Shown here: positions 44,696 to 56,759 of the stretch, piece by piece
Position numbering within the stretch: the first letter of the stretch is position 1
Layout of the letters: each line of letters starts with the position of its first letter
Assembly (NCBI GenBank): GCA_036362985.1
Contig: JAYGXS010000010.1
Coordinates: 5,958,871-6,022,870, forward strand
Direction: 5' to 3'
Origin: Ligula intestinalis
Lineage: Eukaryota; Platyhelminthes; Cestoda; Diphyllobothriidea; Diphyllobothriidae
DNA length: 64,000 bases
The notes under the pieces: model-generated
What the model was told of the DNA's origin: nothing
What the model saw: only the letters and a program-made list of their open reading frames with translations
Database searches by the model: none
Program-made: the position numbers and the translations under genes

Positions 44696-45251
44696 GGCAG
44701 AAAAAGCTTATGCGATTCCAATTATATACCCCTAGTGCCAAAATTTTGCCCAATAAAAACTGTGGTTGTAGGGTTTCGGCGCGTGGTGAAGTAAAAAAAG
44801 CAGAGAAGGAGATTTTTAGAAGAAAATGTAAAGTGAAATAATGTAGTCGAATTTGTTTCCCACGGCCAAATTTAATTTCAAAGTGTGCGCGGCGCTACGC
44901 GTCTCGGATATACCAATCGAACTGCAAAACGGTAATTTGGATCTCAAGGTAGTTGAAGTAGACAACGTCCCAACCAGAATTTCTATTTTTTTGGGAATTT
45001 TAAGAAACTGTCAATGTGATAATCAGGTTTTTGCGCAAAACCTTAAACGAAAGTACTTATTGGAAAAGTCTATACATATAAATCAACAAAAATTCTAAAT
45101 GCAGTAAAAGAAAAATGCATGTAGCAGTTATGACAGTAAACTCCATTGCATGTCCTGATTCGTCACCACCTAAACCTTAAAAACACCATTTTCGTTGGAC
45201 AACGTGCTGAAGTAGGTATTAATGGGCAGGACTACATAAGCTACTTTTGCC
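44696..45251 (+). mobile_element. MITE of the ~570-bp family (copy 6)
   Basis: Near full length. Left end diverged, right end GACTACATAAGCTACTTTTGC intact. Interior as in copy 7. Confidence 0.75.
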
Positions 45252-45532
45252 CCACGTACATTACATTACCCGCTGCTAAATTATAGTATAATCCAACCGT
45301 AGTCATCTGAAGTCGAGACTTGTGTACTGCATGCACTAAATGAACTGCTGCAATGCCTTTAACAGGAGCATCTGCGTTTTGTGAATCGCTCGTGTGATGA
45401 CTGTCGCTTAGCTTTATATGGAAATTACCGATTGTATGGCGGGAAAATTTAACGTTAGCTAACCGAACTCAAAGAAACTGTAGCATTTAGACCTTTACTA
45501 CTGAGGATATAGTGGATGCAAACGGAGAAATT

Positions 45533-45572
45533 GTCAGGCATACGTATGCTTTCAATATATTCTCATCAGGCA
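45533..45572 (-). ncRNA. Hammerhead ribozyme, PLE family B (left pLTR)
   Basis: CUGAUGA and GAAA intact, helix II GA..UU, helix III the full palindrome GCAUACGUAUGC. Position 16.1 is C rather than U and helix I is weak (UGC/GAC). Confidence 0.65.
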
Positions 45573-46185
45573 GTTACCTTGCCAGCAGCGAGAGTTCGGG
45601 TATTACTCTCCACCAACCCGGTCTTACATGGGAAAGGTAAGGACAGGTTACCGTCTCAGACACCATCCCTATGCATCTACTACTTTACTTGAACCTGTGC
45701 AGCAGGTTATATTGCTCGCACGAGTCAGCGCCTATCCAAAAGAATAAAGAACACCTCCTGCAATGGCTAAGAAAAGGTGAGGTCAATAACACCAGGCCCA
45801 TCAACAGTTCTTTTCCGGTGCACATGGTGGATTCTGGATATCGGGTAGACCCCAACGAAGCCTTCAAAGTGATCTACAAGGTCCCACCAAACTACCTTGA
45901 GTAACTGGGTCAGCGCTTACCAGCAACAGGAAAAGCAACCGCTATCCGATTAAGAAAGGTGGTTTTGTGCGCGAAAAAGAACCTGCTGCAAACTTTAAGC
46001 TTAGCAGGGCCAACGACTACCTAGCTACCGGCATTTTACATCCGTTCTCTCTTCCCTCCTTGGCAGCTTGTTACTACCCCTACATCCCTCCCCTATTCCC
46101 TGGACTAAATTTGAACGTAAACTTGAATGTAATTTACCTACAATTCTGCCTTTTACACTGTACCATCCTCCCATGAAAATGAAAC

Positions 46186-46224
46186 GGCCTGATGAGATTT
46201 TATTGAAAGTAAACGTATGCCCGT
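46186..46224 (+). ncRNA. Hammerhead ribozyme, PLE family B (right pLTR)
   Basis: GGC, CUGAUGA, helix II GAU/AUU around UUU, GAAA, GUAAACGUAUGC, CC, GUG. The core strands are intact. Position 16.1 is C and helix I has one mismatch. Confidence 0.65.
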
Positions 46225-46300
46225 GAATTACTCTTACGATTTCTGTGATGGGGATTTTTGCAACCTTGAGGTAATTAATAAAAGGCAATCTCTTTTTTGC

Positions 46301-47530
46301 ATAAAAACAATAATACTATCTTGGATAACTTTGAGCAACTTGTTTGACAGCAGGATTTATAGTACACTGACTACCTGGATGTTGACCTACTTTTAAATTT
46401 TCGACAATTGCTCAGCAAATTTCCGTTGAATAGACCTCAAATTGTTGCCGTCATCTTCCCTAGAAGTTGCTATCTTTGCCAGTTGCATATTTGAATATTT
46501 TGTGGACGGGTGTTGCCTCTACCTGCACGAAGGTGCATTAAAGAATGAAAAAAACTGGCCAGCTGAACCCGGCTAGACTGTGAAATGAGGGGGAAAGGTA
46601 GGGGGAATTAGGTACCTGACAAGATCTGTCGCCGAAAACGCAACAGTTGCGGTAGCCGCGACTGGGCACAGTCTAACTTCGCAAATCGGGTGCTTTGCCA
46701 TCGGCGCCGGGCGTTTTAAAACAATTTTCGCACCTCATACTGCGCATATGGCACGCCCCAACTCCGCATTCATTTTTGAAAAGTCAGTTGAGCATAGAAA
46801 CCAAAAAGGAAACTAATGCGCAAATTTCGGTCTATGGAGAAAAAGGGCAACTTCTAGATCTTCTGTGAGATTTATTTGAAATAAATGCTGTTTTTCTCGC
46901 CCCATCTCGGCACCCCACCAGTTTTGCTCCAGTGTTCGTTTAATTTAAAGAAACGCGTTCTTGTGACAGTCATTTATTCAGACCAACTCCAGTCAAAGGT
47001 AACCTTCTGAAGTGAAAACGAGGTTTATTGACTTAGTTGTAATAGAGGGACACAAGGTATTGTGACGGAGTTAATCTTAAAAGCCTTTTTACGAGGAAAT
47101 AAGATAAGGAAAAAGAGAGAAAATTGTCAGATGTGAGGTGCAAGTTTGTGATTTTATACATGAAGACGTAAACCATTTAAAATGCTCAAAAAACGTATAG
47201 GATTGTGGATGCAGTTCCTTATCAACGTCTTTGTTATTTAAAATTAATCACATTAATTCAGCAAGTAGATTAGTGCTATCTGTTCACTGACGCACTAGAT
47301 GATCAATGTTTGGTATACAAGGTGAAGACAATGCAATCTTCAGGCATGATTGTTTTTCAAGTGTGTAGGATTCCAGGACGTCACAAAAGCGGATTGACGA
47401 GTATTCAAACCGTATTCAGGGTTTTAAACAATAAGCCAAAGGCAAACATTTAACCGCTCTGCTAAACATGCTTTTTAGGCAAAATAAACAACAACATTTG
47501 CTCTAGGTTATTAGACTATAAAAAGAAATG
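46301..47530. other. Unassigned stretch
   Basis: No supported feature. Confidence 0.3.
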
Positions 47531-47539
47531 GCCGAAAGG

Positions 47540-47720
47540 CAGATGGTAAGGTGGGCTACCTCAAACGCAGCTACCACTAAACGCTGATGATGGAATAGAA
47601 AAGGTATTCGAAACGTCAGTTTAAATATAATTTGGTCCATGAACCCCCCTCTTTTCTTCTTCCTTACCTTTGGGAGATGATGAACGCGATAGTGAAAAGT
47701 ATAAAGTTTACTTTAAAAGT
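47540..47720 (+). mobile_element. PLE 3' tail with hammerhead
   Basis: Shares its 3' end (CCCTCTTTTCTTCTTCC, then GAGATGATGAACGCGATA) with 19800-19850. The hammerhead is at 47578-47623. No coding sequence retained. Confidence 0.6.
47578..47623 (+). ncRNA. Minimal hammerhead ribozyme of PLE family A type
   Basis: UAAAC/GUUUA helix I with one mismatch at the junction, CUGAUGA (47584-47590), helix II GAAUA/UAUUC, GAAAC (47610-47614), GUC. Helix II is unrelated in sequence to other copies yet pairs fully. Core complete. Confidence 0.75.
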
Positions 47721-48369
47721 GTTATGCTTCAATATGCAGCAAAATCTTCGAGTCACGTTAATGCTTGTTAGCAGCTTTGTGACCCCGTAAAACTATCTTT
47801 AGCCCTCCTTTGGGATGTTGCTGATGAGTAATGACTGCAAGAATACTTTTCTCTGGCGCAGTTTATCCTATGTAAATTTCATTACAGCCCCAGGGCGCGG
47901 TTGTCGGTTATCCGTTGGGAATGTTGCTTTCCACATGCTTGTTAAAAAGTCAATCTTATTATCTTTAACCTAAAAATAAACACTGTTTGATTTAATTTTC
48001 TATTCTTACCGTCCTTCGCAGGGTAAATTTTATTGCCGAATACTAGTCCCACACGTATGAAGGTAAGAAACAAATTGTCAAATAACGGACATCAAAAAAC
48101 GGTTGCAAATTGAGCGAAAACAGAATCCATAAACCTTCTTCAGTTTTTGAATTCTGTCATTCTGGTTACTAAAAATATCGACTACAGGACTACAACGTCA
48201 TTTCTGGAGGGTAAGAGAGGTGGAAAGACATGTTTCACACAATCAGATTTTAATTAGAATCTGAAATTTCTTTCTTGCTTAATATGTCTGCGAGCAAACC
48301 TCAAGAGAGTTTCAGCTAAAGGTAGTACCAATACGGTTGGGGGAGGCCCTTATGGCTAATTTTGCTTCA
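47721..48369. other. Unassigned stretch
   Basis: No supported feature. Confidence 0.3.
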
Positions 48370-49170
48370 TTCTTTGTCAAGGCGTGGACAAATCTCATTT
48401 TTTGTCAGCGGCCTCATACTTTTTGATCCTTCTTTTTATAATTAACCCAACAAAAGTACTGAAGGATGGCCTTGACCACGTGTCAACATGGCCATCAGCA
48501 AATGGACTTCTAGTGAACGAACGGAAGTCCAATGCATTTTTTGGCTGCAAACCAGTTCCAGTCCTTAAACTATTGACATTATGCCCAACGTGGTCACCTC
48601 TTTTCGATACCTTGGTGTTTCTCTTGCATCCAACCTCAAAGTTTTTCTCCATATGGAAGATCATTTATATTATATCCGCCGCCTATGTTCGCATCACACA
48701 CCACAGGCCCTAATCTGGCGACTTATAGTTGCCTGTCTTCTCTCCCTTATCCTAATTGCTCTCCAGTTATTTTTCCAGATTTACTTAAGAAGACCTGATC
48801 ATTCTTAAACGTATCTTCTGAATGCTCTCTTTGACTGCCTGTGTTTCCTATTCTTTTAAGCTAACGTTATAATACAAAACCTCTTTAAAGCGGTCAAGCA
48901 ATTTGTCGATCAGATCGTTACTGAGGTTGCTCACCTTTCCACTCTGAACAAATGGCTGCGCAGTCTTCCCGTACTATGCATATCAGCACTCGATACTCCC
49001 ATTCATATCACGCTACCTCACGTGTGAAGAATCGGAAATTGAGAAGTAGAAATCTGATCTGTCTGACCTTATACCATGACTCCTTACTTACCTAATCCAT
49101 TGCTCCTCGTGAAAAGACCCATTTATTTGACGATTCAGGATTTTCCTTTCTAAATAAAGCATTCATCTCT
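48370..49170 (+). pseudogene. CR1/Jockey-like LINE, RT 3' part
   Basis: Frame 1 gives LKDGLDHVSTWPSANGLLVN followed by ERKSNAFFG, the D...W...N.L.LN..K pattern after the catalytic site. A frameshift leads to VVTSFRYLGVSLASNLKVF, the YLGV..S..L.W thumb-adjacent motif, and then a hydrophobic stretch. The catalytic YADD segment and everything upstream are absent. Dead copy. Confidence 0.68.
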
Positions 49171-49329
49171 CTCCCTTGAAAGGGTTCTTGTGTGCACTGA
49201 TTTGATATGTATGCCATAAGAAATATACGTTGAATGTTTAAAGACAGTGGAAAAAACAAGGAATTAGTTCAGTCTCACTGACCAAGGCATAAGTTAAATA
49301 TCAATTGGTAATTGGTAAACATATCGGTC
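49171..49329. other. Unassigned stretch
   Basis: No supported feature. Confidence 0.3.
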
Positions 49330-50510
49330 ACGTTATTTTGATGTAAGTCCTGCATTTATTCCTGAAAGAGCTTTCAAGTAAGGAAACCAACCTGTTAAGT
49401 TCAACATATTTAAGGGTACTAGGTAAAAGTTTGGAGAAATCGGAGGAAGCTTGGCATCAGACAAATTTCCTATGCTATTTGATGCGACACAACTACTAAA
49501 TATATTTAAATAAATTGTGCTATATAAGAAGTAAATTTGGGCAAGTTAAGCGTAAAAATTATCTCTTTAAGAACCAGCAAGCCTATTCCTAATTTAATGA
49601 AAGTGAAGCATTTTTTCAAGAAGCAAGAAAGGATATCATTTGAAAACGGATAGCACAGAAGATTTACCGTTACCGCAGAATCTTTCTTTGTATAAATCCA
49701 CTTCCTTTTGCGTTTACTCTCCATCAACAGGAGCTAAATATAATTAAGTATTCTAAAATACAGTCAAAGTTTTGATGACGATTGAGCTCTTCCATTTAAA
49801 GCCAACCCTGTATCATTTTTCCGGGTAAATTGAAACATTGCTCAAAATTCCCCATGTTGACTGTAATATAACCTGGAAAAAGGGTAAAATGCATAGAAAT
49901 TTGTTATTTGAATATCTGATAAACATACTTTTTAAAGTGGTAACCTATTTATATAGTAAGTTGATTACGCCTCGGAGAAAAGGACGATGTCTTGTTGCGG
50001 ACGTTCCTTTTTTTCGGGAAAGTATTTTGCCATTTTTAAAGTTAAAAAACCCACCTTGCCATTTTCATAAAATTGATATCCAGTGGCCATTTTTTTGGTA
50101 AATGCTTTTATAAAATATGTTATCTTGAATGTTTAAAACCAATAGTTGAATGAAATTTTGATTTATGGAAAAAAGCTTGAGAACTCTGGCAATGGTCAAG
50201 AATTTGCCGGAATCAAACGACGATTGTAAACTTATTTAGTGCAACAGCAGAAGCATATTTAAAGATATTTAACTTAAGAAATATTCTTTAAACATTAAAT
50301 GGTGTGGTGTGGCATTGACCTGACGATTAAATTTTGGTTTCTAGGCCCAATTAATAGCTATATTTTATGTCTGCGAAACTTGTGCTTTGTCAAGCAAATA
50401 TAATTTTTACTAATAATAAGTACATTTATATTTCCTTTTAGTTTTAAAATTCTAAGAGCGTAGATAATTATCATTTAGATAGTGCCATTATTAAGTTAAT
50501 GCCAGTTTGT
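49330..50510. repeat. Long A+T-rich dispersed repeat (diverged copy)
   Basis: Blocks around TTTCCTATGCTATTTGATG and later parts follow 61860-62500 in order. Divergence is high. Confidence 0.4.
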
Positions 50511-50551
50511 GAAGGACTATCAATATTCCGAAAATTTCCGCATTCTTCATG

Positions 50552-51125
50552 AGGCAAAAGTAGCTTATGTAGGCCCACTCAAATACCCCCAGTCCCAGCA
50601 TTTTGTCCTGCACAAACGGTGGTTATAAAGTTTAGGGGGTAAAGAAATAGGAAAGGCAGAGATAGAAATTTTTAGAAGTAAATGTAAAGTGAAAAATATG
50701 CAGTCGAAGTTGCTTCCCACGGCAGCTGGGAGTAAGTTGTTCCGCATGTAAATTGAAAGTGTGCGCGGCGCTTCGCATCGTGGACTATACTAACCCCACT
50801 CCGAAACGGTAAATTAGACCTCAGATAAGTCGGAGTAGACGACCTCCTAATCAAAATTTCAATATTTCGGGAAATTCAAGATACCTGCCATTTTATAACC
50901 AGGTGTTCCCGCAATAAGTTTAACAATAGTACAGATTAGGAGAATGGACACATATAAATCAACAACACTTCCAAATACAGTAAAATCAAAATGCATTTAG
51001 CCTTTATTAAAGTATATTTCACTGCGTGTTCTCATTCCCTACCCAAAAAACTCTAACTATAATTTTTATAGGAAAACTTGCAGGGAATAGCGATAAATGA
51101 ATCAGCCAACATAAGCTACTGTCGC
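50552..51125 (+). mobile_element. MITE of the ~570-bp family, reference copy (7)
   Basis: Left end GGCAAAAGTAGCTTATGTAG, right end ACATAAGCTACTGTCGC, inverted over about 28 bp with a few mismatches. 574 bp. A G+C-rich island (TTCCCACGGCAGC to GTGCGCGGCGCTTCG) sits in the left third. Non-coding. Confidence 0.82.
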
Positions 51126-52439
51126 TTTTCATGAAATACTGACCGCACTCTCTGTGCCCGGGGGAGTGAAAGTCTTACCTTCCATGGTAATGTGGTCTTC
51201 TTGACGGAATACGCGTGCTAAAAACTTTATAGTCCGGAAAGCGTGGTGAAAGCGTCGTCATTAGGTGCATAATATTTTTGTAGGTCTTTGGGGAATAAAG
51301 GAGGAGCTATATTTGGCCCTGTTTGCAGGTAAAGACTGCAAAATTCTCGCGTCTTTAAGCTCTCCTTTAGTTTGAGTCCTAAGAGCCTAGAACAGGGAGA
51401 TATCAAGTTTCGTGGAGGGGTCGAGACTAGCACTCAGCACAGCATTCAAACAGAATTCAAGAGATTGGTGAAATTTTATTCGCCAAAGGCTGCCTAGCTC
51501 TGGCTTGGATAGTTGGCAAATAATCAATAGTGCAAAGACAGGAAAATTATTGGACAGACAGTCCGCCGTTTCTATTTGCTGTGGTTTATCAGCCTGTGGT
51601 TCCACACCATTCAGATGTATTATTTGAAACCCATGAGTTTGTAGATGACATTATTCCTAAAAGTCCTGCAACATTAAGAGAATGCACAAAATTCCCTCAA
51701 CTTGCACCCATAGGTGTGGGCTGTTGTTTTTTTAAAAAAACGGCAGATGCCAGTAGAATCGGATAATGGGGGTTTGACAGCCACTGACTCGTTTTTACGT
51801 ATGATTCGCCATATGAGAGGTCTTGGCCTTTGCCTTTTCATAGAAAAACGCCAGGTGAAAAATAGACGCTCGATTTATCAGCAATGAATGGAAATGGAAT
51901 TTATTGTGGGTAATATCTTGTCACAATCTCTCGGATGATAGATTTTTTATTATACCAAGCTTACAAACTCTCGAGGGTATTAGTAAAACAGGCAATTCTT
52001 TTATGAAAGGTCTCACTAAATAAACGGTGATTGCAGGAGATAAAAATCCAAATAAACTAGAATGTAATGCTTATTTGCCATACTTGGATATTGACGGCGT
52101 CAGCGCACAAAATAGTGTCTTTCCGGTGTACCTAAACCTCTCACACAAAATGTTTAAATGTCCTGAAGACTGTAGACACGCATTCAGGGTATAATAGATG
52201 ATAGGGCATTGGTTGCTATTGCAGAAAAAACGCAGAATCACCTGAATTTGAACAAAGCCATGTCCAAGTGTCCTTATGACAACTTTCATTTAAAGCCTGA
52301 TAAGTTCCGACTGCATTTAATATTTGGATATTCGTCGACGCAGATTACCCTCGTCTGTTTTAACGTTGAGGAACGTCGCTAAGGATGACAGATCTGTTTG
52401 TTTTCAGCGTTAAATTAGTTTGGCAAAGTATACTTGCAC
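51126..52439. other. Unassigned stretch
   Basis: Minus-strand frames at 51230-51600 show no family motif. Nothing else supported. Confidence 0.3.
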
Positions 52440-53440
52440 TATTGTTCGTCTTCTGCTCACCAGAATAAATTTGTAGATTTGCTGACGCTTCGGACAGCTA
52501 GGCCGGCTATCCTTTGTTGAAGCGAATGTTGACTTTATTGGTCAGCAATTTCAAAATTGTGGCTGTGCATTTCGGCCTTGGGCTGATCGATTTTTCTCCG
52601 GTCGCTGTTTGGCCCTGCATGTGGATTTAGGCTTGGCGTGACGGCAGTTGGTGTTCTGTTTCATCCCACAGTAAGAGATGCTGGTAATCCTGCTTTGTCT
52701 TCTGGTGGTTTCATCACAGTGCCGTCTTCGTCTGCAAGTCCTGACTTTGGTTTTACCGTGTCCTGTTCTTTACTGAAGAAATGGCATTGGACTTTGTAGG
52801 CCGCAGTGAGGTCAAGATGATTGTTGACAGAAGTGAGTATGAGTACCATGCCTCAAACGTCGATCTTTCAGCTTTTGCGGTTCCTCGGCCGCCCCTTGAA
52901 TATTAAAGTCATGGATAGTCTCCAATATGCTTTGCCAGCTTCAATCTCCGGGCCGCCGCTTTGTGTTCCTGTAGGTGTGTCTGCAATTTGCGTCCTGTTT
53001 CTCCAACGTAATTACAGTCTCCATCGTTGCAAAATATTTTTTAGACAACTGCGGAGGTTTCAGTAGGAGGCAGTGGGCCCCTTGGGTGGCAGCACTCGTT
53101 TGGCAAAACATGTTTGTACTCTCCTTCGTCTTTGATGTTATGCGAGAAGGTACACTTCTAACTGTGCACCAACACACCTACTTAGCTGAGCAGATTCCGC
53201 CGTTTCACCTTGACGTCCTAGCCAAATTGTCTGCCTATTTCAGCATAGGAAGTTTTCTTGGAGAAACTATGCCAGATTGTCGGCTCAGACAGTCGGCCCC
53301 TTGGGTTGCATCACTCGTTTGGCAAACTTTATTTGTACATTTTTATTTTTAATGATATCCGAGAAGATATTCGTGTAACTACATAATAACAATTCTAGTT
53401 AGCTGAGCAGGTTCCACCCTTTCACTCCGAACTATATGCT
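52440..53440 (-). mobile_element. PLE relic with GIY-YIG endonuclease
   Basis: Minus strand: CNDGDCNYVGETGRKLQTHL and QEHKAAAR (about 53040-52965), then after frameshifts LSTIILTSLRP/VNNHLDLTAAYKVQCHF (about 52840-52790). These are the endonuclease and its N.HLDL..AY element. The 3' tail at 52485-52525 has GAAGCGUC after a seven-pair helix II, a hammerhead that has lost its CUGAUGA strand. At the 5' side, 53068-53213 and 53290-53430 are diverged tandem copies (CCCCTTGGGTGGCAGCACTC). Confidence 0.7.
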
Positions 53441-53499
53441 TAAGGTCAACAAATGTTCCTTACCGTATGGAAAGACGTCATAAAGTCCTTATAGAATCG

Positions 53500-54400
53500 T
53501 ACTTTGTACAGTACGTGCCAGAATTCGTGCAACATGCCGACATATGCAAAAGATTGATTATTTTGTTGTCTATTCTGAAGTTATTTCAGTCATGAAAGCG
53601 TACGGGCTTTTCAACAAGCTTCGTTCTGAACACTAACAAAACGTGTGTACTGAAAAAGTACCTGTTTAATTAGTATGCGCTTTTATCAATGATGTTGACT
53701 GCCTTTATAAATTCAAATACATTTTATAAAGAAAATGCACAAAAAAAATTATATCTTGTACTTCTTTGTTAGTAACTTACGCCTACTTTCAGTTTAATAC
53801 TTGAAAAGGGTATCTTTCTGTTTTAAGAGAGTGTTAAATTGCCGACACCTACACTTGAATTCAAGGTTTACAATTTTCGCACTGTGTTTATCCTTAATAA
53901 TGAAAAGTACGTTTCCGCATACAGCTTAAGAAGGTAGTAATACAGTCGTCATAAAATATTTAAATAGATGTGGAACATGCTTTATACACTAAAGGCAACT
54001 ACAATAAATTAGCGGGTACGATATTTTATGAATAAACTCCTAAAAATAAAAAAACTCATAATTAGACATTTTTAAAACCGAATGATACAATTTTTTAAGT
54101 TTTAAATTAAAGAATAGCGTAATTTGCCACCAGATGCGTACAAGAAATTTATTTTTATGTGCATGCCTTCTAGAAAAATGTATTTAAATTTATAAAGGCA
54201 GTCATGATCAATGACAAAAACGCATGCTATTAAAGTAGTTACTTTATACAGTATAAACGTTTTGTTAGTGGCCAAAATGGAGCTCGTTGAAAAGCCAGCA
54301 TCATACCGTGAATTTAAGGACTTGAGAAAAGGGCTGCAAGCTTATCAGTATAACAAACTAAGTCAATGCTGATTAGGGAAACATTATCAATCTTGTATCC
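53500..54400. mobile_element. Foldback element (copy 5)
   Basis: Left arm about 53505-53830 (GCCAGAATTCGTGCAACATG at the end), right arm about 54090-54390, inverted to each other around GACTGCCTTTATAAATTCAA. The spacer contains AACATGCTTTATACACTAAA. Confidence 0.78.
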
Positions 54401-54419
54401 TTATGAAACGAAAAAAACG

Positions 54420-54780
54420 GTAGTAAAAGATATCTTAATAAAAAATCACTTTGAAACTTAACCATACCTTTTTTTCACACATAAAGTTTTAGAAATGCAC
54501 ATTTTGTACTAGACAAATACAAGAAAAATAGCACTGAGTATTTTTTATCTAGACAATATAGTTGAACATATTTGATCAGTTAAAATCGACAAGAACAATA
54601 CTATAGCATAAAAAGTCATTTTTTACAGGATATGGGTTTTGCAGCAGATAATAAAGAGGCTTATTTGAAAGCCAGCATCCGAACGTGATAAAAATATGCT
54701 GAGATAAGATAAGCAGTATTGCGAACCATGCTCGCTTAATAGTTTCGAATCGAAAATGATTCAGAATTTACCTCGAGAAC
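54420..54780. mobile_element. Single foldback arm fragment (6)
   Basis: TTATTTGAAAGCCAGCATCC and neighbours follow the right arm of copies at 53500-54400. No partner arm seen. Confidence 0.4.
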
Positions 54781-55569
54781 TTGTAGTACAGTTTTCGGTT
54801 CAGGCCTAAATAAAAGACTCTTTTGTTGATTGACTTACACGTTCAGCTCACGCTAAAACTCATGCATAATCCCGAAGTTTGCGAAGGATTAGTAGTGGCT
54901 CACAGAGCGGCATTAACACATACAAGGAAAGTTTGCATTAAAAAATGCATAACCCTAGGCGAATCTAAAACCTAAAAGAACTATGAAACGTACTAAATTT
55001 TCCGGTTGAAATGCCAACATAGAAAGCCCTTTAGTTCAGAAAGCATGAAAAATAGCTATACATTTGACCAATATCTATGAATAAAATCGTCAGATGAAAG
55101 CGAAACCACATCGTTTTCTTTACAAAAAAGAAGCTTGAAAAATGTTTTCTAAATTGAAAATGTTTCTTTTTGCGGGAGAAAAATACGACTCCTGCAACTG
55201 ATTTTCATCTTATTATGACTAGAATTTCTGAAAATGTGTTTGATATCGGACACCCTCTGAGTTTTTAAAAATTGTGCTTGTTTTCTTAATAAAATTGAAC
55301 TTACCAAGTAGTTTTCCATACTAAAAATGTTCCCAGGATGATAAAATCAAGATAAGGAGACGAAATGCATGATAAAATAACCATTTTAAATTAAAGTGTG
55401 ACTTTGTCCGCGTTAGGTCACTTACTGCATGTCAATGAGAAGCAGACTGTTTGGTATATTCTGGTGCCCCAACTGGCATACACAGACGGCCTTTTTGAAA
55501 CATTTGAGGAATGTTGCGAACATGTAAGCTGCGGCCCATCTTCTTACCATTAAAGTACACCAACCGGCT
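54781..55569. other. Unassigned A+T-rich stretch
   Basis: No supported feature. Confidence 0.3.
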
Positions 55570-56600
55570 CAGGGCAGTGTTTGAGATTGGGCGTAGATAG
55601 TGAGATCAATTTCTTAGCTCATCATTCCCCTGACACGTTTAAGTCCGTAAGAATATTACCTGACCGTTTTGAATTCATCTTAGTGTTTAAGGATTTTTCT
55701 ATCCTGTCACTCACCTTGTTCAAATACGCCATTAACTGGATTCTCGAGAGGGTTCTATACAAAGATACCAGTGGTTGCCGAAGATTGCGGGCGGAATGTG
55801 CTCAATTACACCGGCAAGCTCAGTTTACTGTTTTTAAGATTTTGTAATCTGCAGTGCGTGTCGGGGGAGGATTAAACTGGTAGACAATTCTTTTTTCCAT
55901 AAGCGCTGGGCAGTCGAAAGCTGTTTTTTTAACTACCTTTCTAACTAGGAGAAGACAAATCTCTCAAATGACGTCTGTCTGCTTGAAAAAGTAGACAATG
56001 TAAAATACGTCTGGATGATGTTGCTGCCAAGTAGATAGAGAAAAAAATTGTCTGCCAAAATGATGATGACCGTCGCGTTTTCTCCACCGTTACGATGTGC
56101 CTATGCATTTGACGCGTTAGCTTAGTCACCATAAAGATCTGTTTGCACTGTGCATCTGTCCATCTTGTTTTTTAATCCGGTAGTGAATGCTGGGCTTTAT
56201 ACGTGAAAGATTAGCAAAAAATGGAGTTGCCTAGTCACTAGGGCTTGAAGGCCATCCTAACAGTGAAATACACAAATTTTATCCAAAACGGGACAACAAC
56301 ATTGCAAGAATATCCCAGGCCATCGAAGAAAGACAAATAAGGTGGTTTAGGCACTGTTTTCCCGGTCATTGAAGCTATTCTCGGACCTTCGGTATCGACT
56401 CCTCATCGTTCGAGAACAAAATTGGTTGATCTGTCTAGTCCTGCATTACCAGATTGTCATTAATGGAGAAGTGCACACTGTGAGACAGCAGGCAGGATCA
56501 CAGCCATATCAAGTACAAACCCGAAAAACTCTGGTATTGAAGTGGATATAAGGTCACACCCCTGACGTTTGCAGCTTTGCATGTGTACGTTATTTTATTA
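55570..56600 (+). pseudogene. RTE-like LINE relic
   Basis: Plus-strand frames: RFEFILVFKDFSILSLTLFK and YAINWILERVLYKD (the GVRQGC.LSP..FN.AI.W region, decayed), then KVDNVKYVWMMLL (a YLG-type motif, decayed), then DNNIARISQAIEERQIRWFR (56290-56355), the C-terminal IARISQAI motif shared with the 4330-5402 relic. Many stops and missing segments, including the catalytic YADD. Older than the 4330-5402 copy by appearance. Confidence 0.72.
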
Positions 56601-56759
56601 AGTTAAAATGTATCCCTACAAGGGACTATGAAAGCCAGTGATCGCATCCTGATACTCTGAAATGCTCCCTGAAACGAGCATCCACTCCACTATAGGCAAT
56701 TTCAGATTCCGTTATGATATTTAAAATATATTAGTGTGATATGAAAGCAATGTGGCCCT

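Larger units (their letters stand above)
45440..46300 (+). mobile_element. PLE family B mini-element with inverted pLTRs
   Basis: Left pLTR in minus orientation (about 45480-45620, hammerhead 45533-45572), right pLTR in plus orientation (about 46070-46290, hammerhead 46186-46224). Between them KNKEHLLQWLRKGEVNN, HMVDSGYRVDPNEAFKVIYK and NYLE (45740-45900), then a frame with LLATAEAIAIRL-like sequence: the family-B endonuclease remnant. Confidence 0.72.

Noticed and set aside
56555..56585. GCAAACGTCAGG as a further hammerhead on the minus strand
   Set aside because: No CUGAUGA-like strand or helix II upstream.
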